A program made the position numbers and the translations under genes. A stretch of DNA of 64,000 nucleotides from Calamus simplicifolius. Lineage: Eukaryota > Streptophyta > Magnoliopsida > Arecales > Arecaceae. The notes below the pieces were generated by a model that was not told the DNA's origin, ran no database searches, and saw only the letters and a list, made by a program, of their open reading frames with translations. Every line of letters starts with the position of its first letter. Within the stretch, counting starts at the first letter, position 1. Below are positions 43,040-55,312 of this stretch, in pieces. The stretch lies in assembly GCA_900491605.1 (NCBI GenBank), contig UESW01004423.1:1310121-1374120 (forward strand), written 5' to 3'.

Positions 43040-44613
43040 TAGTCATCAAACTCCCTGATGCTGAGTGCTTTAGTAAATGGGTCACCTAGGTTTTTCTTTC
43101 GATCAATCTTCTGAAGATTTATGTCACATCAGTCTACAATCTCTCGTATAAGATGAAACCAGTGCAGTATGTGCTTGGTGCGCTGATGTGCTCGTGGTTC
43201 CTTTGCTTAAGCTATGGCACCAGTGCTGTCACTGTACAACAGGACTGGTCCATCTATGGAAGGTGCCACTCCAAGCTCGGAGATAAACTTTCGCAGCCAT
43301 ACAACTTCTTTCGTAGCATCTGATGTAGCGATGTACTCTGCCTCGCACACCGAATCTGCCACTGTATTGCTTGAAACTTTTCCAGCAAACAGCTCCACCA
43401 TTTAGGATAAACACAAAACCCGATACACTTTTGCTATCATCATGATCTGATTGGAAACTGGAATCAGTATATCCAACAAGTTTCAAATCAGACTCTCCAT
43501 ATACTAACCACTGGTCCTTAGTATTTCTCAAATACTTAAGAATTGTCTTAACAACTTGCCAGTATTTTTCTCCTGGATCAGATTGGTATCTACTTACTAC
43601 TCCTAGTGAGTATGCCACATCTGGTCTTGTACATGTCATGGTGTACATAATTGATCACACTGCCGAAGCATATGGAATTCGACTCATACGTTCTCTTTCA
43701 TTAGGAGTTGTCGGACAATCCTTCTTAGAAAGATGAATTCCATGGCCTATCGGAAGATAGCCTTTCTTGGAATTCTCCATGCTAAACCTCTTTAGCACGG
43801 TGTCAATGTACGTAGATTGGGATAAACCAAGCATCCTTTTAGATCTATCTCTATAGATCTTCATCCCTAGAATATATGATGCTTCTCCCAGATCTTTCAT
43901 GGAGAATTATGATGATAACCATGTCTTTATTCCTTGTAATGCAGGGATATCATTCCCGATTAAGATAATTTCATCCACATATAATACAAGAAATACAATA
44001 ACGGAATCGTTAGCCCATTTATAAATGCAAGGTTCTTCTTTATTCTTAATAAAGCCATAAGATTTGATCACTTTATCAATTCATATATTCCAACTCCTAG
44101 ATGCTTGCTTAAGTGCATAAATAGACTTCTGTAGCCTGCACACTTTAGACTCGTCTTCAGATATAAACCTTCAGGCTGTATCATATACACCTGTTCTTCG
44201 AAATCATCATTTAGAAAAGTGGTTTTAATATCCATCTGCCAAATCTCATAATCAAAGTGTGCTGCTATAGCTAGCATAATCCGAATGGATTTCAGCATTG
44301 CCACAGGAGAAAACATTTCGTCATAGTCAATACCATAACGTTGACGATACCCCTTAGCAACCAGACGTGCTTTATAGGTCTCAACCTTTCCGTCTGTGCC
44401 TCTTTTCCTCTTGAAAACATACTTACACCCTATGGGTTTTATCCCTTCGGGTGGGTCAACTAATGTCCATACATTATTGTCCTTCATGGAATCAAGTTCG
44501 GATTTCATGGGCTCAAGCCATTTATTAGAGTCAGTCCTTTGCATAGCATCCATATAGGTGATCGGATCCTCGTTGTTCTCATCGAGTTCAACAGGATCTT
44601 CATTCTGGACCAA
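43040..44613 (-). pseudogene. Reverse transcriptase and RNase H of the nested copia
   Basis: Reverse transcriptase starts near 44580 (WLEPMKSELDSMKDNNVWTL) with GCKYVFKRKRGTDGKVETYK, DEMFSPVAMLKSIRIML and IWQMDIKTTFLNDDFEEQ. The catalytic box reads Y-V-D-E rather than Y-V-D-D; the changed codon is at 43970-43972. MKDLGEASYILGMKIYRDR and TCTRPDVAYSLGVVSRYQ follow. RNase H has VGYTDSSFQSDHDDSKS, ADSVCEAEYIATSDATKEV and LLYSDSTGAIA, then a stop (TAA) within AIAQAK-like sequence at about 43208. Frame breaks lie near 44100, 43650 and 43400. The protein cannot be made and the active site is altered. Confidence 0.8.
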
Positions 44614-44685
44614 GAAACCTAAGTATCTGTCCAGTTGATGTGGTACTCTACCAGATCGCCTTATTGGTGCATCTAAAATGGGTTT

Positions 44686-46085
44686 TTAGTTTGATCTAAT
44701 CAACTCAGATTCTAAAGGTTCACTGGTTTGTGTTGTTCCTTCTACTTGATGAACTTTCTCAAGTTTAATATTAGAGCTATTTGTTCCTTCACTAAGGAAC
44801 TCCTTTTCAAGAAAAACTGCTCTATTACTAATGAACAACTTTTGTTCTTCAGTATTGTAGAAGTAATATCCTTTGGTTTCTTTCGGATAGTCGATGAAAA
44901 AACATTTATCAGATTTGGGTTCAAGTTTGTCTGATTTTGCACATTTCACATAAGCCAGACACCCCCAGACTCTCAGATAGGTGATAACCGGTTTATGTCC
45001 ATACCACATCTCATATGGAGTTTTAGAAACATACTTACTTGGAACCTATTAAGAATATGACAAGCTGATTCTAATGCGTATCTCCAAAATGATATTGGCA
45101 AGCTCGCAAAACCTATCATGGACCGAACCATGTCTAACAGAGTTCGATTCCTTCTTTCCAACACACCATTATGCTACGGTGTTCCAGGAGGAGTCCATTA
45201 GGAGAGAATCTCATTCTCTCTTAAATATGTCACAAAGTCATTAGAAAGGTATTCGCCTCCTCGATCTGATCGAAGGGTCTTAATACATTTTCCTGTTTGT
45301 TTTTCTACTTCTTTATGATATAGTTTGAACATTTCAAATGACTCAGATTTATGTCTCATAAGATAGACATAACCGAATCTAGAAAAGTCATCTGTAAAAG
45401 TAATGAAGTAGTAATATCCACCTTTGGCACAAGTGCTCATTGGTCCACATACATCAGTATGTACTAGACTCAATAGCTCTTTGGCTCTTTCACCTTTTCC
45501 AGTAAAAGATGACTTGGTCATTTTACCAAGAAGACATGATTCACAGGTAGTTAATGATTCACAATCATCAATTCGAAGGATGCCCTCCTGAGTTAACCTG
45601 TTTAATCTGTTCTTATTGATATGACCCAGCCGATGGTGCCAAAGATAAATGTCTGTGACATCAGTTGTTCTAGGGCGCTTACTTAAGTTGTACACTACAT
45701 TCACAGGTTGTAATAATATATAAATGCCATTAGATAAATGCCCAGTCATTACAGTGACTCCATTCATAATGAAATTCAAAGTAACATCCTTTATTAAAAT
45801 TTCATAATTACTTTTGGCTAGAAGGCCTACAGAAATTACGTTCAACAAGAACGTTGGGCAAAAATGACAATCATTTAGTATAATGATATTTCTATTGAAA
45901 AGCATTTCAAGAACTCCTAATGCCAGTACTAGAACTAATCTTCCATCGCCGACATTAAGGAATCTTTCATTGTCCTCAAATCTTCTAGTGACCTATAGTC
46001 CCTGCAATGAATTGCAAATGTTAAAAGGACTCCCGGTATCCAATACCCAGGTCTGATTATCATATACAGAAAATTACAAGGTGTT
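44686..46085 (-). pseudogene. Protease and integrase of the nested copia
   Basis: A protease fragment TWVLDTGSPFNICNSLQG is at about 46000-46050. From 45905, a 235-codon frame carries the pre-integrase zinc region (IYLWHHRLGHINKNRLNRL, CESCLLGKMTKSSF). The integrase core in the same frame has LVHTDVCGPMST, FITFTDDFSRFGYVYLM and LRSDRGGEYLSNDF. The third acidic region (LERRNRTLLDMVRSM) follows in 45164-44973. GYPKETKGYYFYN-like sequence and an acidic linker follow to 44686. A stop at 45198 and shifts near 45030 and 44690 break it. Confidence 0.8.
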
Positions 46086-46086
46086 A

Positions 46087-46971
46087 TCATATAAATACCT
46101 TGTTGAGCAACATCTTGCCCCTTTTCTTCTTTGGCCTGTTTGGATCAAGTGTGGCAATGTAAAGAGGACAGTTCCTCTTCCAGTGCCCTTGCATCTTGCA
46201 ATGAAAGTATTCATCTTGACTTTTATCAACTTTCTTCTTCTGCATCTGACCACTTATAGATGTCCTAGCATGTTGCACCTTTTTCTTATTCTTTTTCTTC
46301 TTTCCTTTCCCAAAGGGTTGACGCCCTACCTTAGATCCTTCAACCGCATTAACCAAACCCTTAGAGAGCTGGTTATCCTTCTCAAAGTTCTGTAACAACC
46401 CCAACAAACCGTGGTAGTTGACTGCAGGCTTTGTCATTCGAAAATGAGTAAGGAAAGGTCGGAAGGATGGAGGCAAGGAATTCAGGATCGCATCTTTTTC
46501 CAACTGCTCATGTAGGGAAAAGCCGAGCTTGCTAAGGAGTTCTATCTTCTCAATCATATACAATACATGATCAGTGACAGGAGATCCATCCCTCATTCTA
46601 GCATTAAAAATAGCACAACTAGTCTTGTACCTTTCAACGTCGTCGGGTGTGCCGAAAGATTCATTCAACGCTTGAATGATTTCTTCTGGCTGAGCATTCT
46701 CGAACCGACGACCGAATTCATCGTTCATTGCTGCTAGCATGATGCAACGTACACTAGTTCTATCATTGAGCCACTTCTGATAAGTGTCTTTGTCAGAACT
46801 TTGGGTGTTTGCATCAGGTATCTTTGGTGCAGGATTATTCAGAATATATAGAATACTCTCATGCTCAAGGACGATCTTAAGTTTTCTAAACCAGCTATTG
46901 AAATTTGAACCATTCAACTTGTCACTATCCAATAGGGACCTTAATGATAAATTAGTGGTCATTTTCTGCAT
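46087..46971 (-). CDS. Gag of the nested copia, full-length frame
   Basis: A 294-codon open frame with LRSLLDSDKLNGSNFNSWFR at its start, then LNDRTSVRCIMLAAMNDE, ALNESFGTPDDVERYKTS, SLHEQLEKDAILNSLPPSF and NYHGLLGLLQNFEKD. A Lys-rich stretch (FGKGKKKKNKKK) leads to the zinc knuckle. The knuckle reads YFHCKMQGHWKRNC, so the first Cys of the CCHC is replaced by Tyr and zinc binding is probably lost. It is the best preserved ORF of this element. Particle formation would be its role. It ends just before the protease region, which is in another frame. Confidence 0.85.
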   Translation of the reverse strand: MQKMTTNLSLRSLLDSDKLNGSNFNSWFRKLKIVLEHESILYILNNPAPKIPDANTQSSDKDTYQKWLNDRTSVRCIMLAAMNDEFGRRFENAQPEEIIQALNESFGTPDDVERYKTSCAIFNARMRDGSPVTDHVLYMIEKIELLSKLGFSLHEQLEKDAILNSLPPSFRPFLTHFRMTKPAVNYHGLLGLLQNFEKDNQLSKGLVNAVEGSKVGRQPFGKGKKKKNKKKVQHARTSISGQMQKKKVDKSQDEYFHCKMQGHWKRNCPLYIATLDPNRPKKKRGKMLLNKVFI

Positions 46972-48494
46972 AAGGAAAACTAAAGTTTATTAGTATATAA
47001 ATTGATTCAGTCTAAAGACTTGGACTTTAGTCTAAAGATTCTTTCACTATTTTGTTCAAATTGGCAGCCCTACACCCCAATTTGAAGAATTATTCTTAAT
47101 TCTTTAGCGGGCATTAAGATCTACATAGACTACATACAGGCCCAAGTGAAGCTTGACCAACCTATATGCATCTAAGAGTAGGTTCAAAACCATTTGTTTC
47201 TCCAAACAATTCTTAGTGTTCAGTTTTTCCCCATGTTTCTCTTCAGCAGGCATGGAGTGCCTCCACTGAAAGTTCTAATTAGGTCCAACCATTAAATGAT
47301 ATAATCAGTGTAACCTATCAATAGACAACCAAGCCCGAGTGAAGCTCGGCTCACCTGAGTGTCTATTTAATAGTTACGCAGACATATCATATAATGAATG
47401 ATAATTCGATGGTTGACAAGCATCAGGCTAGGAGTGCCTCCAATGATTATCAAGGTATCAGACTCATTATCACCCACCTTAATGGAAAGCTATCTCCTGT
47501 CACTGCTCATGTAGGGAAAAGCCGAGCTTGCTAAGGAGTTCTATCTTCTCAATCATATACAATATATGATCAGTGACAGAAGATCCATCCCTCATTCTAG
47601 CATTAAAAATAGCACAACTAGTCTTATGCCTTTCAACGTCATCGGGTGTGCTGAAAGATTCATTCAACGCTTGAATGATTTCTTCTGGCTGAGCATTCTC
47701 GAACCGACGACCGAATTCATCGTTCATTGCTGCTAGCATGATGCAACGTACACTAGTTCTATCATTGAGCCACTTCTGATAAGTGTCTTTGTCAAAACTT
47801 TGGGTGTTTGCATCAGGTATCTTTGGTGCAGGATTATTCAGAATATATAGAATACTCTCATACTCAAGGATGATCTTAAGTTTTCTAAACCAGCTATTGA
47901 AATTTGAACCATTCAACTTGTCACTATCCAATAGGGACCTTAATGATAAATTAGTGGCCATTTTCTGCATAAGGAAAAATTAAAGTTTATTAGTATATAA
48001 ATTGATTCAGTCTAAAGACTTGGACTTTAGTCTAAAGATTATTCCACTATTTTGTTCAAATTGGCAGCCTCTACACCCCAATTTGAAGAATTATTCTTAA
48101 TTCTTTAGCGGGCACTAAGATCTACATAGACTACATACAGGCCCAAGTGAAGCTTGACCAACCTATGCATCTAAGAGTAGGTTCAAAACCATTTGTTTCC
48201 CCAAACAATTCTTAGTGTTCAGTTTTTCCCCATGTTTCTCTTCAGCAGGCATGGAGTGCCTCCACTGAAAGTTCTGATTAGGTCCAACCATTAAATGATA
48301 TAATCAGTGTAACCTATCAATAGACAACCAAGCCCGAGTGAAGCTCGGCTCACCTGAGTGTCTATTTAATAGTTACGCAGACTTATCATATAATGAATGA
48401 TAATTTCGATGGTTGACAAGCATCAGGCTTGAAGTGCCTCCAATGATTATCAAGGTATCAGACTCATTATCACCCATCTTAATGAAAGGCTATG
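46503..48494 (-). repeat. Tandem duplication of about 1 kb (leader plus gag 5' half)
   Basis: 46503-47496 and 47502-48494 align over their whole length with an offset of 999 bp and few differences. Each copy covers about 470 bp of gag coding sequence and about 520 bp of leader. The junction lies at about 47497-47501. Confidence 0.9.
47500..47970 (-). pseudogene. Truncated second gag copy
   Basis: 156 codons, almost identical to the first 155 residues of the full gag, ending SLHEQ at the duplication junction where a stop follows. In the element's sense it comes before the full gag. A transcript would thus meet a truncated gag first. Confidence 0.85.
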
Positions 48495-49578
48495 ATCTAG
48501 TTATCATATAACTATTTCATTTTAAGGACCTAATAATTTTAGAGGATTTAATAATATGAAGATAAATTGACTAATCAAGTTCTCCCACTGAATCTATGAA
48601 ATTGGTAGAATAAAACAAGATTAAGTCAGGTTAAGTGGCACCTAAATCAGTCAGACTGATTTTCTTACAGGCATGGGTCAACCAGAATCAGGTAAATGAT
48701 CTGAATCATAAATGGTTCACCATATTGACCAGGTGAGTGAGATCGATGGGAGGGATATGCCATTAACTCGTTAAAGACGCATCAATACGAGTAGCTCCCA
48801 ATTAAAAACCATTCGATCGTTGATCCTAGAGCAACTTGCCAACTCACCTTGAAATCATATGGTTAACCAATTTTGATTTGACCATCTAAGAGATTCATGC
48901 TCAACCACAGAGCCTAATCTACTTCCATTTGGTTTAATCAAAGAGAAGGACATGATCACTACAACTATTGTTTGATTTAGAGCATTCTTAACCTAATCTA
49001 ATTAATTTAGATTTGATCAAATACTCTTTTAGTCCAGTTGATTTAAACCTTAGGGTCTAACCCTTCATGGACTCGATTTAGCTAACCCAAAAGGTTAAAT
49101 ATATTTCATGTTTACATGTCATATATTTCAATCAAGCATCACTTGCATTATGTTACTACTCATAATTCCTATATTTAGATCATATCTAAAAAGATTATGA
49201 ATTAATATTTGACATTCAAATAAAACTCTTATAAATATTTGTATGTTGCATAACATAGACTACAAGCCATCATATCTCATATCTATGTTTTTATACTAAA
49301 CATGCAAATATCATGCTTTTATACAACATCAATATAAAACATTTTTGAGAGTGAGTGTAATCTATGTTTTGATGCCAAAGCTCAATTTAAATTTTCTTTA
49401 GACTAAGCATCGATGATAAAATAATCGCATGACAATATGTCACAGAATACCTCATTGAATGGGTAATTTGAATTTTTAATCCATCTATGACCATATGGCC
49501 TTGTGAACAGTTTTAGCCATAATTACATAATTAATAAGAACATTAATTTACATGCAATAAATTAGATCAATATCAAAA
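48495..49578 (-). other. Leader of the nested copia
   Basis: AT-rich non-coding stretch between the PBS and the duplicated region, with no significant ORF. A long leader is usual for this lineage. Confidence 0.5.
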
Positions 49579-49595
49579 CCATTGCTCTGATACCA
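49579..49595 (-). promoter_or_regulatory. Primer binding site, nested copia
   Basis: The minus strand reads TGGTATCAGAGCAATGG, complementary to initiator tRNA-Met, two bases inside the LTR. Confidence 0.85.
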
Positions 49596-49597
49596 TT

Positions 49598-51673
49598 TGT
49601 AGGGAGAAATAAACTCTGAGGCATGCATAGTTTTAAAATTTGATAACTATTATCATCCAAAGCTAAAAGATTATATATTAATCTATCTAATATGCATCAA
49701 GATCATATCTTTGCCTTATATATAGGATCACTTGATCTAAAATATGCATATAATCATAATATCTTGATCCTCAACGTAAGAAGTCGTACTTCTTGCCTTG
49801 AATCATGCCTTAAGGTTTAGGGATCATATTACTTACCTTAAGGATAGTTGGTAAATCCTTTTATGCTCTGCAGCCGTTCAATCGTCCGGTCTTTAGTATC
49901 GTCCATGCGAAGCCCCGAATGATTGGATTTCTGAGAGTGCTAGCTCGTGGAAAAATGACTTTGCTGATCTTGAATCCTCCCACTTGAATCTTCCTTCAAG
50001 ATCCACCAAGCTTTTGCTAACACTAGAATCACCAGGATTTTCTATTCTAACCTTTTTAGAATTACAATCCATGACATGTCATGTGTTGTTGTTCTATGTA
50101 ATCTGGTGAGGGATGTGCTCTATTTATAGTCTCATTTCAGCCTGCCCATTGAATTCTGACATTAAGAATTCCATCGTTTGATAAAAAGCAAAGAGACGCC
50201 GAACTAAAGAGCCGCGGCGCTTGGTTAATTCCGACGTTTGGTGAAAACCAAGGAGACGTGGCATTTTGTTAATTTCAACGTCGGTGAGAACTAAAGAGAT
50301 CTGAATTCTAACACTTAGAATTCCATCGCCTGGTTGATTCAGAGAGCCACATTAATTCCACTTCAATTCTAACATTAGAATTCTGATGGAAATGATTTGG
50401 AGAGGATTAAATTAATACATTAAATTCTAAATGAGAATTTAATCTCTCGGACATTAGTTATCTCATTATATGAGATACTTATGCAAGAGGTTTGAGTTCA
50501 GGTAATGGTTTAATCTGATCTAAATTTATTGGACTGAACCCATATAGATCATGGTCCTACCCCAAATCAAATTTGGCTAGTCCTGAATCTATTTAAATCC
50601 AAATCAAGTCTAATTTCAAATCAATATTTGAAATTGATTAGTCCTTCTAATAGACTTAAACCAAATTGAATCTTGTTCACTTATACTTAACCCAATTGAG
50701 ATAATTCAATCAATCAAATTAATTAATTAAATCATATACGATTCTCAATCGTTGATCAGCAAATAGATCATCCTAGGAAACTTCTATGCGTGTGACTCTC
50801 TAGGTTCATACCTAAGCCGGTAGCATAGAAATAACTTTCTATACTAATCGATGTGCCCATCTAGCAATGGAACCTGACGTCCGAATAGGTCGAAGAGTTG
50901 CCAAGCAAACTCCAAGAACCCTAAGAAACAGTTACCGTATAATTCATCCTCTTGACCACAAATGCTAAGGATGACTTAAGAGCCTGTCAACTCTAAACAG
51001 CAAATCCATAAAGTGATTTCAATTGTAGTGATCATGTGACTTTCACATGAAGTTCCTTGGCCAAGGTCTTGCTAAATTGAAACACAAGCATTTCTCCTTT
51101 TAACGGGATAGGTCAAATTCCATCTTGATCCACAACTGACTACCACAAGTACTTGATTGCACCCAGTAACCTTTTGTAGCTGGATTAAAAATCCAGGTGG
51201 TCTGGCACCTAAGTACAATGAGTTGCTTGCAAGTCACCGGTTGTGATCTTCAGGTCTAAAGGATACTTATACTCATATCTTCTCGGATTAACTCTTGACA
51301 GCAGAGTATCCGGAAATGAGTCACGTTCGGTGAAATGTACTCCTACACTTTTACCTGTATATCATACTAGTGTCTCTAAACTCCTTGGTTAAGAAGACAA
51401 CCAACAAATATGAAATACAACGTCCTATAATTGATAGTACTATGGCCCTGTCATAGTATATCATTTGGTCGCGAACTCTTTTAAGGACCTTCAAAGATAA
51501 ATCCTCCTTTATCGTGAAGGAAGATCCTGAGGGCTTCATTACTATTAGGAGTTTTAAGAAGATGTTCTTGTAATGAATAAACTGCCAAATAACTTTTATT
51601 AATATATCAATTTATATACAATTTACATTAGCACAATCATCAAATGATTAGCTTTAGGATACAATTCCCAACA
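49598..51673 (-). mobile_element. 5' LTR of the nested minus-strand copia
   Basis: About 2076 bp. The TATA box on the minus strand is the complement of 50121-50128. Target duplication gcatg follows at 51674-51678. The small frame at 51351-51539 is not a gene. Confidence 0.85.
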
Positions 51674-51678
51674 GCATG

Positions 51679-52517
51679 TTCATATTCTTTGATATGTTTG
51701 CTTCTTACATAAGAAATGTAAAGTATACGGAATGTGCTAAAAGATCAGAAAGCCTTTACATAAAATTATATTACGTCGTAAGTGTTAAAAATACTTTGAG
51801 CTGGCCCATTCTAAAATAATTGATTGAGTTGGTGTCTAGGAAAGTATTCAATGTGGTTACTTAATTAGGATCTTACTCTCTGAGTAAGGAGAGCCTCCCA
51901 TCTGCTTACCTGGCCAACTATTTGATTGTCTTTTATGGATAAGCTTAATGTTGATAAAACGCTACTCTCAGCTTTCCTTCATGCCTAGATATTATTTTGT
52001 CAAGATCCATGCTAGTTTGTTGTATACCCATAAGGCTAGTTATGAGGACTGATATAATATTATCTTGGTGCATAAAGATGCTTGCAGCATATTTTGATAT
52101 GTAGCTTTGTTGTGTACCCATAAGGGCAGCATTATTTAAATATAATTGTATGGAAATAAAGGGTTTGACGTAACTAAAGCATTATAGTTTGTTGTGTACC
52201 CATAAGGCTATGAATATTTTAGAGGACAAGATAAAGTTGAGAATTGCATGAGATGCAATTGGAAAGAGTTTCCTACCTTTGAACTCAGAAAGGTTTGTTG
52301 TGTACCCATAAAGCTTTTATGAGGAATTAGGATCTCAATCCCACTAAGAAAATTTAGTATGTTTCTCGTTTATCATAGGAGAGGGCTATGATAAGTCGAT
52401 AAAATAGTGGGAGTAACAATTAGATAAAAGTTCTTGTCTAATTGTATACATATCATCATGATTGGTCTACTTATTTTAGTTTTATTCTTTATTTATATAA
52501 AATTAAATCTGTATTAG
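51679..52517 (+). other. Leader of the old copia element with a four-fold motif
   Basis: It continues the leader interrupted at 40894. The word tttgttgtgtacccataagg occurs near 52017 (one change), 52106, 52188 and 52293, spaced 82-105 bp. No ORF is supported here. Confidence 0.6.
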
Positions 52518-52688
52518 ATGGCTTCTTCATTATCACTGAGAGACATTTTAGATGCCAATAAGTTGATCGGTCCAAATTATGTGGACTGGTTGAGGAATCT
52601 CAAGATTTATAAGGGTTTTCTTGCAGTTGTGAAGCCTAATGTAAGAGCTGCATCAAAAAGTGTGTTTGTGTTACATACCAACTTGTGA
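52518..52688 (+). pseudogene. Gag remnant of the old copia element
   Basis: ATG at 52518 opens 56 codons (MASSLSLRDILDANKLIG, NYVDWLRNLKI), then a TGA. The homologous gag of the nested element is 294 codons long, so most of gag, including the knuckle, is deleted here. Protease sequence starts only a few dozen bases downstream. Confidence 0.7.
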
Positions 52689-52699
52689 TTAAGTTCTTC

Positions 52700-54060
52700 A
52701 AATTCTAATTCTTGGGTATTGGATACCGGCTATGGTTCGTATATATGCAAGTCATTGTATGGACTACAGAAAATTAGAAGTTTGAAAAAAGGTGACTTTA
52801 AGTTGTTTGGCACTGAAAGAGAATCCCTTTAGGCAGAAGCTATTGGAACCTATACTTGGAGTTGCCATCCAGCAAGCTCAAGGAACTAGAAGACTGTTAC
52901 TATATGCCAAAAATTATTTAAAATGTAATTTCTATTCCTTTATTGTTAAAAAAAGTTTTAAAATTAATGGAAAGAGCAATGGTTGCTCTATTTCTTTTTC
53001 TAAAGAATTTTATTGCAAAGGCATTATAAAAAATGGCCTTCTAGTTTTATGTCTTAATGACAATGTATTTCATGTTGGTAAAAGAAACAAAAGAAAGAGA
53101 GAGGATGTTAATAATACCTTCCTTGGCATTGCCGACTTGGTCATATTAGTGAGTCAAAATTACACAGGTTATACAAAGAAGAGTTCTTTAATCCTTATGA
53201 TTTTGAATCATTAGAAACTTGTGAATCTTGTCTTGTGGGTGAAATGACCAAATCTTCATTCTTAGGACATAGAGAAAAGGCAAATGAGTTGTTAGGACTT
53301 GTGCATATAGATGTGTGTGGTCCTATGATAACTCCAGCTAGAGGTGAATATTCTTACTTCATCACATTCACCGATGATCTATTAAGGTATGGATATGTGT
53401 ATCTTTTAAAACATAAGTCTGAAGCTTTTAATAAATTTAAAGAGTATCAAAGTATGATCGAAAAACAAACTGGGAAGTATATTAAAATCCTTCGATTTGA
53501 TCAAGGAGGAGAATATCTTTCTAGTGAATTTTAGACTATCTTAAAGAAAAGGGTATTCTCTCTGAATGGACACCTTCGTATACGCTACAATTAAATGGTA
53601 TAGCAGAAAGGAGGAATCATACTTTATTAGATATGGTACGGTCTATGATGTGCTTTATGGATCTTTTTTTTTTTTTTTTTTTGAGGATTTGCCCTAGAAA
53701 CTACTAGATATATTTTGAACATAGTAACTTCTAAGTCTGTACCTAGCACTCCATATGAGATATAGATAGGAAAGAAGCAAAATCTTAAGTATCTAAAGCT
53801 ATGGGGCTATCAAGCTTATGTTAAAAGAAAGTTTGGACATAAGCTAAGTGCTAAATTAGATAAGTGTATATTTGTAGGTTATCCTAAAAATAGTATAGGA
53901 TATATCTTCTATAATTCTACTAAATACAAGATTTTTGTTAGTAGGCATGCTATTTTTATGAAGAAAGAGTTTTTTCTTAAAAAGGGCAAGGATAAAAGAA
54001 ATGAACTTAAAGAAGTTCATGACCTACAAATTAGGCAAATAATATTTCTCAATCAGATAT
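52700..54060 (+). pseudogene. Protease and integrase of the old copia element
   Basis: Protease: NSWVLDTGYGSYICKSLYGL near 52710. A spacer frame (52792-53214) leads to the zinc region. Integrase pieces: GEMTKSSFLGHREKANELLG, LVHIDVCGPM, FITFTDDLLRYGYVYLLK, LRFDQGGEYLSSEF (53235-53534) and GIAERRNHTLLDMVRSMM near 53600. In DQGG the usual S/N-D before it reads F-D. A T18 tract at about 53667 and several stops follow. The motif set resembles the nested minus-strand element. Confidence 0.75.
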
Positions 54061-54099
54061 ACCTATGAATGAGGTACAACTACAATATACATCTCCTCT

Positions 54100-55312
54100 T
54101 CGAAGGTTGGATAGAGTACGAAGAGTACCAAAAAGATATGGATTTATCATAGAGAATGATGAAGCCTACATCATTGAGAACGATGATCCACTGACCTATT
54201 AGGAAGTTGTCATGGGTAGGGACTCTGACCAATGGCTGAAGGCCATTAAATTTAAAATAGATTTTATGTATACCAGCCAAGTGTGGACTTTGGTTGATGC
54301 ACCTGCGGGTGTAACCCCTATAGGTTGTAAATTGGTATATAAGAAGAAGATTGAAGTTGATGGCCAAGTAGATACATAGAAGGCCAGGCTAGTGACAAAA
54401 GGTTTCAGATAAAAATAAGGAATTAACTATGATGAAACTTTTTCGTCAGTAGCTATGCTCAAGTCTATTCGGATTATATTTGCAATAACTACATATTATG
54501 ATTATAAAATCCGAAGATGGATGTCAAAACCGCAGTCCTTAATGGTCATCTTGAGGAAGAGGTTTATATGACTCAGCCAAAAGGATTTGTCTCAAGTTGA
54601 AAAATAAATCAAGTATGCAGGCTTAAGAAATTTATTTATGGATCAAAGCAAGCGTAGAGGAGTTGGAACATCCATTTTGATATGACAGTCAAAGAGTTTG
54701 GCTTTATTAAAAATGTGGATGAACCTTGTGTGTATAAGAAGATAAGTGGGAGTGCTATTATTTCTTAGTATTGTATGTAGATGGCATACTTCTCATTGAA
54801 AATGATGTTCCAATGTTGCAATCAGTCAAGACTTTGCTATCAAAAAGGTTTTCCATAAAAGACTTGGGTGAGGCATCATATATATAGGGTATAAAAATCT
54901 ATAGGGATAGATCTAAAAGGATGCTAGGCTTATCCTAGTCAAGGTACATAGATAAAGTGCTAAAAAGATTCAACATGGATGAGAGTAAAAGAGGTTACTT
55001 ACCTATAGGTCATGGCATACATCTTTCTAAGAAGATGTCTCCTAAGACACTTGAAGAGAGGAATAGAATGAGTTTTATTCCATATACATCGATAGTAGGG
55101 TTGATAATGCATGCTATGCTATGTACCAGGCCTGACGTTACTTATGCCTTGGGCATAACAAGTAGGTTTCAGGCTGATCCAGGGGAGGATCATTGAAAAA
55201 TAGTGAAAAGCATTCTTAAATACTTAAGAAGGACTAAAAATATTTTTCTAGTATATGGAGGATCGAATTAAAACTAGAAGGTTATTCAGATTCTAGTTTT
55301 TAGTCAGATTGC
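54100..55312 (+). pseudogene. Reverse transcriptase of the old copia element
   Basis: DQWLKAIKFKIDFMYTSQVW, GCKLVYKKKIEVDGQVDT and NYDETFSSVAMLKSIRII mark the domain. The catalytic box reads Y-V-D-G at 54774-54785 instead of Y-V-D-D. RGYLPIGHGIHLSKKMSP and TRPDVTYALGITSRFQADPG follow (54957-55196), then the RNase H start (EGYSDSSF) before the GC-rich insertion. At least eight stop codons or shifts. Inactive. Confidence 0.75.

Larger units (their letters stand above)
40895..51673 (-). mobile_element. TAR/Tork-like copia element, minus strand, nested
   Basis: LTRs at 40895-42982 and 49598-51673 begin TGTAGGG and end CCCAACA on the plus strand. PBS and PPT are next to them in the minus-strand sense. 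The target duplication is gcatg (40890-40894 and 51674-51678). Minus-strand order: 5' LTR, leader, truncated gag, duplicated leader, full gag, protease, integrase, reverse transcriptase, RNase H, PPT, 3' LTR. LTRs differ by roughly 4-5% by eye. It sits in the leader of the older copia element. Confidence 0.9.
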
